Of a stretch of 64,000 nucleotides of DNA, positions 59,801 through 64,000 are shown piece after piece. Every line of letters starts with the position of its first letter. Positions within the stretch are counted from its first letter, which is position 1. The translations under genes and the position numbers were made by a program. This stretch comes from Datnioides undecimradiatus (Eukaryota > Chordata > Actinopteri > Lobotiformes > Datnioididae): assembly GCA_008933995.1 (NCBI GenBank), contig WARS01000051.1, forward strand, positions 1,922,001-1,986,000, written 5' to 3'. The notes below the pieces were generated by a model. The model had not been told where the DNA came from, searched no databases, and was given only the letters and a program-made list of their open reading frames with translations.

Positions 59801-62596
59801 GACTAATAAAGGAATTATTTTTACATTTGCATTTGTGTATCGATTAAACAACTAACGTGATGTGCTGCTTTTCAGCTTCATATCTGAGCTTTGGCTGACC
59901 ACATCCTAACATTTGGTTGCTAAACTGCATTTATTTATGTATTTTTCATACTTCTTGAATGATTATTGTGTTTAATATATAATTATTTTGCTGTTTGAAG
60001 CTGCTTAAGAGACAACTGGAAGATTACAGTGGCTAATTACAACAGCTCAGGACATTGATATGAAACAATGAAAGGGAATATTGCCATACTGCACAGGAAC
60101 CTTAAATTCCATAAACACCTAATAGATAATGGAAACACTGATTTTAAATGAAAACGAATTAATTATGAAATGCTATTATTAAACATAATTCAGTGCTTGA
60201 AACATAGCAGCGCTGTGTGTGTGTATGTGTGTGTGCTAGCATATATATTAAAACAATATTTTAGCTGTTTTGTCCATGTTAAGAAGAATTCCCTGCAGTC
60301 TGTCAGGACCTACCCGGAGTGAATAGGGCTGGAGGATAAAGCCACGTTGTCCAGGTTCTCCGTGCCCCAACTCAGGCGGTACGAATCCCTCTCATTCTCT
60401 CTGGCAAGTGATGAAACCTGGAATCAAACCAAGAACCTCTTGTTATGAATGTAGTGATGCTGAGTGAGGACGAAGACTAGATTCATCAGCTCCATTGACC
60501 GATGGTGTGACAGTGAAACTGCAAATCATCCAAACCCTGATGTCTTCAGTAACATTCAAAAACACTGGTTTACGTATCGTCCAACCACGTCTACATTTGT
60601 AGTAAACCTGTTCACGCTAAGATCAAACCCAGGAGAAAGATGCACATTCACAGGGGAAGCGGGGTCTGTTGAAGCATGTTTTCAAGTTTCACTGAGTTTA
60701 GGATCCAGTTATGATCATCTTGACAAGTGCAGAACTTTTTAAAGACATAATAAATAATCATTGGTCAAATCAGTATTCAGATTATCTAAGTAAAAGTGCC
60801 AATGCCATAAGAACCTGTCTCCTTTTCTATTTAAAAGTGCTAAATTATTAAAGAATCACAGTAAATGAACTGTAAATGTACCAGTGTGTTCATATCACTT
60901 TTTATATTACTGCAATATTACTATTGATCCCGTAAGATGTAAGCAGCTTAAGGTTGTCAAGGTGAAGCTATCTTAACAGGCTTCATACACTGTTCTGTGG
61001 TGCTAAAGCACCTGACTACATGTCCTCTGCCTTCCATCATGATATGAATAGCATCATAATAGAGATGCGCCGCTCTGAACATTATGTCACCTGTAGCAGC
61101 TGTGACTATGTCGACCCTGCACCGTACCTGGTGACAGTTGAGCATCTCATCCATCATGCCTTCATGTTTCGGGGAGTAGTAGCTGTGGTGGGTGGGTGTG
61201 AACGACCTGTCAGAACTGGAGCAGAGCAGGGGAGTGTCGTTAACATGAGCAGCCTCACAGGAACATGTACGAATTAACAGCTTAACAGCATGGAGGCTAG
61301 CGCTGTCTCACACCCTTCAAATCATGTTACTACGTTAGCATGCAGCTAATTAGCAAAACTGAGGATCTACAGCTGCACTGGTGGGTGTCTACTGCCGTTA
61401 CACTTAACTTCAGTTTGCTAAAACAAACATCGACAGCATGCTAACATGCTTACGCATGTTGATGCTGAGCAAATGTCATGCTTAACACAGGAGCCATTTG
61501 TTTTGAGGGTGTTAGCATGCTAACAGCTGCTAATTATCAGTAAACACAAAAGGGAGCGGGGGCTGTAGGGAATGGCTATAGTTTTCCAGGTTTTTGAGTA
61601 AGTATGGGGCATAATCCATTGATGTGATAATGATGCTAGATTACAAAAAAGATGGTAATCACCAAAATCATTAGGATTCATCCTCTGGGGACAAAGAATG
61701 TCTGTACAAAATGTCATCTCTCTGCCGTAGCGGTGGAGAGAGAACCAACCAAACAGCAAACCAAACATGTTCTCCTAAAAAAACATGTCTAGTTCATGAA
61801 ATTATGATTTAAATCAAAAAACTATCTTACTGAAAAAAACTAAAAATGATTTTGACCCATGTCTTAAAAGTTCAACTTCCTGTCTCCAGGGAGACTTCAG
61901 TGCTGAAGGTTTTAAAGTCCAGTGTCAGCACATACCTTTGCATTCGACTATGGTGGCATGACAAGGAGACCAACGATGAAGTATGAGCAGGAGAGGTTGT
62001 AAAACACACAAACACACACATACAAATACAGGTGGTTAGTCGGTGAGTTTACTCCCCTTGACAGGAAAGGTGTCAGAAGGACATGCAGACACTGATTACA
62101 CACTGACCCATAGAGTTAGAGTTTGAACAACCATACACAGTAAATACCACTCATCAGACAGGAACAGGGGCAAAAGGAACCAGATCACCAATGGAACATA
62201 ACCATGTTTTTTATTTTTATAACAGGATTATACTTCCATTAACTTCATTCAGTCAAGGAAAACTGTTTGCTCCATGAGGGAGCCGAACACTTGTTTGTGC
62301 CTGAAGCAGATGGGTGAGTCACACAAAATCCGAAGAAAGCCTTGGTTTCTAACTAATTATAGAAAAAGGTTTTATTTCCAAGTAAAGTTTCAGTCAGTTT
62401 GCCAAAAACCACAGCAGAACCCTGACTAAACTGTTCTGGTCGAGTCTGACGTACCTGTCAGTGCGTCCCCCCTCCAGGCTGAAGCGGAGGTAGTTCATTC
62501 CATCCAGATACTGCCCGGGCAGGGAGTCATCTCCCAGCTCCCTGAGGTCCTCGGCCCGCAGGTACTCCCCTCCGTCACCTGTCATTGTGTCGTCGC
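27346..62596 (-). CDS. ank2: Ankyrin-2 (ankyrin-B), spectrin-binding to C-terminal part with two giant exons
   Basis: Membrane-skeleton adaptor that links channels, transporters and adhesion proteins to spectrin. Twenty-eight exons on the - strand, phases all matching, 18677 bases, 6224 residues in the window when all are joined. Order: pre-ZU5 linker, ZU5-ZU5-UPA (60.4-52.6 kb), acidic exon, 22-base microexon, giant exon 1 (49280-44661), death domain (44101-43483), small exon, giant exon 2 (42648-32904), acidic 969-base exon, regulatory C-terminus, stop at 27346. Sequence landmarks ([42 protein letters not shown]-type EEWVLLS) and the camk2d neighbour fit ANK2 rather than ANK1 or ANK3. The membrane-binding ankyrin repeats lie upstream of this strand's first exon, past base 64000. 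Confidence 0.95.
27358..27432 (-). repeat. ank2: Coding GAG/GAA microsatellite
   Basis: (CTC)n on +, read on - as two runs of Glu codons around KERD in the last ank2 exon. Confidence 0.95.
27608..28533 (-). other. ank2 intron
   Basis: 0.9 kb, no feature seen. Confidence 0.75.
28534..28625 (-). CDS. ank2: ank2 exon: C-terminal regulatory region ([10 protein letters not shown])
   Basis: 92 bases, phase 0 in, 2 out. Codes [20 protein letters not shown] and [10 protein letters not shown]. Placed by family similarity (EALSYTGS.., KEDGSLIKR in human) and by the phase 2 needed for the next exon. The donor AAAAG|gttgga is weak but is the only one that fits. Confidence 0.85.
28803..28991 (-). CDS. 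ank2: ank2 exon: C-terminal regulatory region
   Basis: 189 bases, phase 0-0. Codes [20 protein letters not shown], then [20 protein letters not shown] and [19 protein letters not shown]. Confidence 0.95.
28992..29875 (-). other. ank2 intron
   Basis: 0.9 kb; contains a ttagcatgctagc-type fish dispersed repeat near 29103-29125. Confidence 0.7.
29876..30040 (-). CDS. ank2: ank2 exon: C-terminal regulatory region
   Basis: 165 bases, phase 0-0. Codes [20 protein letters not shown], then [20 protein letters not shown] and HSEGDQKE. Confidence 0.95.
30139..30222 (-). CDS. ank2: ank2 exon: C-terminal regulatory region
   Basis: 84 bases, phase 0-0. Codes [20 protein letters not shown] and HGNMVVKK, the TVTEE-DEHG segment common to ankyrin-B tails. 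Confidence 0.95.
30223..30633 (-). other. ank2 intron
   Basis: 0.4 kb, AT-rich, nothing seen. Confidence 0.8.
30634..30726 (-). CDS. ank2: ank2 exon: C-terminal regulatory region
   Basis: 93 bases, phase 0-0. Codes [20 protein letters not shown] and [11 protein letters not shown], matching the conserved FLGR-E(I/L)AEELG segment of ankyrin tails. Confidence 0.95.
30727..31548 (-). other. ank2 intron
   Basis: 0.8 kb, no exon seen. Confidence 0.8.
31549..32517 (-). CDS. ank2: ank2 exon: acidic C-terminal exon (323 codons)
   Basis: 969 bases, phase 0-0, from atttag|ATCATA to GGA AGG|gtaaga. Starts [20 protein letters not shown] and ends [10 protein letters not shown]. Ser/Glu/Asp-rich with islands [53 protein letters not shown] and [20 protein letters not shown]. 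Directly follows giant exon 2. No domain recognised; part of the regulatory C-terminus. Confidence 0.92.
32518..32903 (-). other. ank2 intron after giant exon 2
   Basis: 386 bases, AT-rich, nothing seen. Confidence 0.85.
32904..42648 (-). CDS. ank2: ank2 giant exon 2, C-terminal to the death domain
   Basis: 9745 bases, 3248 whole codons plus the last base of a split codon; acceptor cttccacag, donor CAA AGG|gtaaga, phase 2 in, 0 out. Joins ..KEMETT-N to SSQRVYEEL and ends ..TSQR. No stop in 9.7 kb. First ~300 residues unique, with PPPYP and an acidic [12 protein letters not shown]; the rest is repeats: about 29 [14 protein letters not shown] units separated by [RH]SxSPES and FEDRPxSPES units, four [20 protein letters not shown] modules (near 40.1, 39.0, 38.6 and 34.3 kb), and two acidic-WVV[IV]S sites (40427-40459; 33950-33996). 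Rich in Ser, Pro, Glu and Asp, no folded domain recognised, probably disordered and heavily phosphorylated at SP sites. I know of no such exon in human ANK2. That it belongs to ank2 is shown by phase and flanking exons; its function is unknown. Confidence 0.9.
35515..36880 (-). repeat. ank2: 588-base tandem duplication inside giant exon 2
   Basis: The same words recur exactly 588 bases apart (gcctgygtgaattcaggaa at 35551, 36139 and 36727; gacaatcctgattgacargag at 35801 and 36389). About 2.3 near-identical copies of a 196-residue unit that keeps the frame. Similarity falls off on both sides. Confidence 0.9.
42649..43080 (-). other. ank2 intron before giant exon 2, with T29 tract at donor
   Basis: 432 bases. 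The donor gtaag is followed directly by 29 T on the - strand (A run at 43047-43075 on +). Short enough to be spliced efficiently. Confidence 0.85.
43047..43075. repeat. A29 / T29 homopolymer
   Basis: 29 consecutive A on +, lying just inside an ank2 intron next to the donor. Confidence 0.95.
43081..43315 (-). CDS. ank2: ank2 exon between death domain and giant exon 2
   Basis: 235 bases, phase 1 in, 2 out (ACA AA|gtaagt). Codes [20 protein letters not shown], then [20 protein letters not shown]. Its donor is followed at once by 29 T residues. The corresponding human exon ends with a similar SATAL..KEQ helix. Confidence 0.92.
43483..43632 (-). CDS. ank2: ank2 exon: death domain end
   Basis: 150 bases, phase 1-1. 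Codes [20 protein letters not shown], then a linker ending [14 protein letters not shown]. Confidence 0.95.
43738..43869 (-). CDS. ank2: ank2 exon: death domain middle
   Basis: 132 bases, phase 1-1. Codes [20 protein letters not shown], then [20 protein letters not shown] and KHAT. Confidence 0.96.
44024..44101 (-). CDS. ank2: ank2 exon: death domain start
   Basis: 78 bases, tttgcag|TAGATCC to ACA G|gtgagt, phase 1-1. Codes [20 protein letters not shown] and GFSWT. Accepts splicing from giant exon 1 or directly from the microexon. Confidence 0.95.
44102..44660 (-). other. ank2 intron between giant exon 1 and death domain
   Basis: 0.56 kb, nothing coding. Confidence 0.85.
44661..49280 (-). 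CDS. ank2: ank2 giant exon 1 (long neuronal ankyrin-B isoform)
   Basis: 4620 bases, 1540 codons, phase 1-1, so it can be skipped in frame to give the short ankyrin-B. Matches the vertebrate ANK2 giant exon between spectrin-binding and death domains. Conserved islands in order: [20 protein letters not shown]; the Atg8-binding [17 protein letters not shown] (about 48918-48969); [34 protein letters not shown]; the [11 protein letters not shown] / SYKHEGLA pair; [31 protein letters not shown] with [20 protein letters not shown] (45945-46080); SRIP, an EB-type SxIP site (about 45250-45275); [20 protein letters not shown] near the end. The rest is low-complexity, Ser/Lys/Glu-rich and probably disordered. 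The tandem 12-residue SP repeats of the mammalian exon are absent here. The long isoform is known in mammals from developing axons. Confidence 0.94.
49281..51597 (-). other. ank2 intron before giant exon 1
   Basis: 2.3 kb, AT-rich, no exon seen on either strand. Confidence 0.75.
51598..51619 (-). CDS. ank2: ank2 22-base microexon TSRTLEK
   Basis: ttccag|ACC..AAAT|gtaaga; 22 bases, phase 0 in, 1 out. It turns the phase from 0 to 1, as needed both for giant exon 1 (phase 1 in) and for direct splicing to the death-domain exon at 44101. Confidence 0.82.
51856..51888 (-). CDS. ank2: ank2 33-base acidic exon [11 protein letters not shown]
   Basis: caaaag|GAGTCC...GAAGAG|gtaaaa; 11 codons, phase 0-0. 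The acidic [15 protein letters not shown] segment directly follows the UPA domain in ankyrin-B. Confidence 0.92.
51889..52560 (-). other. ank2 intron
   Basis: 0.67 kb, no feature seen. Confidence 0.8.
52561..52683 (-). CDS. ank2: ank2 exon: UPA domain end
   Basis: 123 bases, phase 0-0, ending TGC AAG|gtaagg. Codes [20 protein letters not shown] and [20 protein letters not shown] different frame is open longer here, but this one fits both splice phases and the family. Confidence 0.95.
52837..52962 (-). CDS. ank2: ank2 exon: UPA domain, middle
   Basis: 126 bases, phase 0-0. Codes [20 protein letters not shown] and [20 protein letters not shown]. Confidence 0.96.
53100..53328 (-). CDS. ank2: ank2 exon: UPA domain, first part
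   Basis: 229 bases. Codes [20 protein letters not shown], then [20 protein letters not shown] and [20 protein letters not shown], ending RSRDVE. The UPA domain packs with the two ZU5 domains. Confidence 0.96.
53422..53518 (-). CDS. ank2: ank2 exon: second ZU5 domain end
   Basis: 97 bases, phase 1 in, 2 out. Codes [20 protein letters not shown] and [11 protein letters not shown]. Confidence 0.96.
53608..53812 (-). CDS. ank2: ank2 exon: second ZU5 domain
   Basis: 205 bases from tcccag to ACT G|gttaga. Codes [20 protein letters not shown], then [20 protein letters not shown] and LLCSIT. Confidence 0.96.
54169..54380 (-). CDS. ank2: ank2 exon: second ZU5 domain start
   Basis: 212 bases. Codes [20 protein letters not shown], then [20 protein letters not shown] and the [16 protein letters not shown] end. 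Confidence 0.96.
54486..54640 (-). CDS. ank2: ank2 exon: ZU5 domain 1, C-terminal part
   Basis: 155 bases. Codes [20 protein letters not shown], then [20 protein letters not shown] and [11 protein letters not shown]. Confidence 0.96.
54641..55930 (-). other. ank2 intron
   Basis: 1.3 kb, AT-rich, nothing seen. Confidence 0.8.
55931..56029 (-). CDS. ank2: ank2 optional 99-base ZU5 insert exon
   Basis: gcacag|TAAACTCC...CTTGG|gtaggg, phase 2-2, 33 codons. Codes [20 protein letters not shown] and [13 protein letters not shown]. In phase and skippable; human ANK2 has a matching optional exon. It resembles the end of the preceding exon ([15 protein letters not shown]), suggesting an old exon duplication. 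Confidence 0.92.
56030..57643 (-). other. ank2 intron
   Basis: 1.6 kb, TG/TA dinucleotide tract at about 56828-56866; no exon. Confidence 0.8.
56828..56866. repeat. (TG)n(TA)n microsatellite
   Basis: TG dinucleotides followed by TA dinucleotides. Confidence 0.95.
57644..57868 (-). CDS. ank2: ank2 exon: first ZU5 domain, N-terminal part
   Basis: 225 bases, phase 2-2. Codes [20 protein letters not shown], then [20 protein letters not shown] to [22 protein letters not shown]. The first ZU5 domain is the beta-spectrin-binding one. Confidence 0.96.
57869..60313 (-). other. ank2 intron with retroelement tail
   Basis: 2.4 kb. Near 59755-59825, aatttccccggtgtggga followed by ctaataaagg resembles the 3' tail of fish non-LTR elements. 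No exon. Confidence 0.6.
59755..59825. mobile_element. Non-LTR retroelement 3' tail remnant
   Basis: aatttccccggtgtggga plus ctaataaagg is typical of the end of fish LINE/SINE elements. Too short to name. Confidence 0.4.
60314..60417 (-). CDS. ank2: ank2 exon: start of spectrin-binding region
   Basis: 104 bases, phase 0 in, 2 out. Codes [20 protein letters not shown] and [15 protein letters not shown], a highly conserved lead-in to the first ZU5 domain. Confidence 0.95.
60418..61127 (-). other. ank2 intron
   Basis: 0.7 kb, nothing seen. Confidence 0.8.
61128..61206 (-). CDS. ank2: ank2 exon: pre-ZU5 linker
   Basis: 79 bases between tgacag and CAC CAG|gtacgg. Codes [20 protein letters not shown] and MLNCHQ. 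Variable linker with a His/Tyr-rich stretch. Confidence 0.88.
61207..61935 (-). other. ank2 intron with dispersed repeat
   Basis: Contains repeated ttagcatgctaac words (61330-61550), a common fish dispersed repeat by my recognition. Confidence 0.6.
61330..61550. repeat. ttagcatgctaac-type dispersed repeat
   Basis: Several copies of gcatgctaac/gttagcatgc with gctaattatc and agtaaacacaaa. Confidence 0.45.
61936..61947 (-). CDS. ank2: ank2 12-base microexon
   Basis: accatag|TCGAATGCAAAG|gtatgt: acceptor and donor frame just 12 bases in phase 2-2, adding S-R-M-Q between GGRTD and RSFTP. Skipping keeps the frame. Mammals have a few residues at the same spot (..SLRSF). Confidence 0.6.
61948..62454 (-). 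other. ank2 intron
   Basis: 0.5 kb, nothing seen. Confidence 0.8.
62455..62596 (-). CDS. ank2: ank2 exon: linker after ankyrin repeats
   Basis: 142 bases, phase 1 in and 2 out (GAC AG|gtacgt). Codes [20 protein letters not shown], then [20 protein letters not shown] and LEGGRTD. Matches the segment between ankyrin repeats and ZU5 in ANK2. Confidence 0.93.
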
Positions 62597-64000
62597 CTTG
62601 GTAGGGCAGAGAGACGGTGTGTTCATGATTGAGGAGGACATCTGGCTGCTGGTTAACAGGAACTTTAAAATCAAATCACCTAAATGAGGCTCCAGTGGTA
62701 ATGTCAAACAGAGAACATGTGGAGCAATAATAAGCTATTAGTATTAACCAGGAAAAGAGAAAAAGGAAAACACATGTTTTATGCTCAGCAGGTATATTTG
62801 GATATTTTACGACACACATTCTTAGTTCATCTTCTGCAGAATGTTCTTCAGGGACATACGCCTTTTCCTTTTGTTTTTTGTCAGCATTTGTTTGTTAACT
62901 GCTGTTTTCATGGTCAAACTGAACTTAGAAACTCTAGTGTAATTGACTTTTTTGGTAGTTTATATATTCTATAACACCAGCACGGGCGAGACATTTGTAA
63001 GGAACACAGAGTTTACTCAGTGGAACAAAGGAGCGAATACCATCTGGTGAAACTATGAGACGTTGCTGTAAGCCCCACAAAATACGGCTGCGAACTGTAC
63101 GTTTAACATTACTCTGTTAAGACTTGCAGCCTTAGCAAGCTTAGCATCTGCACACCATGTTAGCATACTTACCATTTAGCCTCTCACTCCTGAGGTGATG
63201 CTACAGGGTTACTACGATCTAGTCTATTTGCAAGCATTGATGTTATACGCGCAAACTAGCGGTTAACAACATCGTCTTTCACTCTGTTGTCTCAAACAAA
63301 CTTGCGATGCATGTTATGGCAGCATTGTGTTATCAGCGCCATGGTGACAGAGCTCTACTGCTGTTCCACTACCGTGCAGCACCAGGTGGTTAACTAACCT
63401 GGGCCAAAATGATGTATGTCAAACAGCTCCACTCTCAGGCAGACAGTACGTACCACCAGTAACACAGGTGTTACTTGTCACAGAAGCAAGAACATGGGTG
63501 AAAGCATAAACTTAGTGAGGGCTATGTTTCTATTTAGCTGCCTCAGCTGCGGTTAATGCGGGAGCTCCTCGTTGACTTGGGTGTGGCAGAAAGCATTATG
63601 CTAGGCCGGCAGAACAAGTGAAACACATACTGTAGTTAGACGGAGACGTTCTGATGCCATTAGTATACTGGCTACCTGGAGGAGGAAGAGTGTGAAGAGA
63701 CACAGCGGGTTGATTGACTCTCTCTAATTTGTCTTTAACTGTCTGCTCAAAGAACCCACAAATGGTCCTAACGCTATGTTAAGTTGCCCCCATCCACATA
63801 AACATGTCTGGGATACCAAATTAGATTTATACTGTTACACTGCTGGGAGCAGCCACCTTATACAGCTAGAGGTTTGTTTAGCAGCACCCAAGGGAGTTAC
63901 ATTCTCCAGCATTGTAGCATTAAACCAATCAGCAGCTGCTGCAGGCTCATTCACCATGCACAACACGCTACCCCACCCCTGCTAAAACCAGCACAGCACG
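62597..64000 (-). other. ank2 intron reaching the window edge
   Basis: 1.4 kb with no recognisable ank2 exon; a ttagcat-type repeat lies near 63130-63180. The next upstream exon is outside. Confidence 0.65.

Noticed and set aside
61330..61550. Recurrent ttagcatgctaac words as a CRISPR-like or regulatory array
   Set aside because: Irregular spacing and a known look of fish dispersed repeats.

Overview
This is a window of vertebrate, almost certainly teleost fish, nuclear DNA. It holds parts of two intron-rich genes in tail-to-tail orientation. Many (GT)n/(CA)n microsatellites, short fish-type dispersed repeats and fairly compact introns fit a ray-finned fish; I cannot name the species. No CRISPR, operon, rRNA or tRNA signal was seen.

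Region 1, + strand, 1-23.9 kb: the 3' two thirds of camk2d (CaMKII delta). Thirteen exons were placed by splice sites and phase: activation segment and C-lobe of the kinase, autoinhibitory/calmodulin segment, a run of small alternative linker exons, the association (hub) domain and a short C-terminal exon. They sum to 1028 bases, an intact frame of 341 codons plus stop. The N-lobe exons lie before base 1. Two extra candidate exons sit in the introns: a 33-base one coding KRK at 9001-9033, and a strongly coding, membrane-spanning segment ending at 16868 that splices in phase onto the hub. The second resembles the anchor of alpha-KAP from CAMK2A and is one of the two most interesting signals here.

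Region 2, 23.9-24.7 kb: a short gap between the two convergent 3' ends.

Region 3, - strand, 24.7-64 kb: the 3' part of ank2 (ankyrin-B), read from high to low coordinates: linker exons, ZU5-ZU5-UPA spectrin-binding module (60.4-52.6 kb), an acidic exon and a 22-base microexon, the giant exon of the long neuronal isoform (49280-44661), death domain (44101-43483), a small exon, a second and larger giant exon (42648-32904, 9.7 kb), then the C-terminal regulatory exons (32.5-27.3 kb) and a long 3'UTR. The 28 exons sum to 18677 bases and give an unbroken 6224-residue frame when all are joined. The ankyrin-repeat exons lie beyond base 64000.

The second giant exon is the other main discovery candidate. 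Human ANK2, as I know it, has its giant exon only before the death domain; here a 3248-codon exon follows it. It is built of about 29 copies of a Ser-Pro-rich module, four copies of a YVGET-type module and two LIR-like (Atg8-binding) sites. Its length is not a multiple of three, so it cannot simply be skipped. The CAMK2D-ANK2 neighbourhood is also convergent in human (from memory), so this is old conserved synteny.
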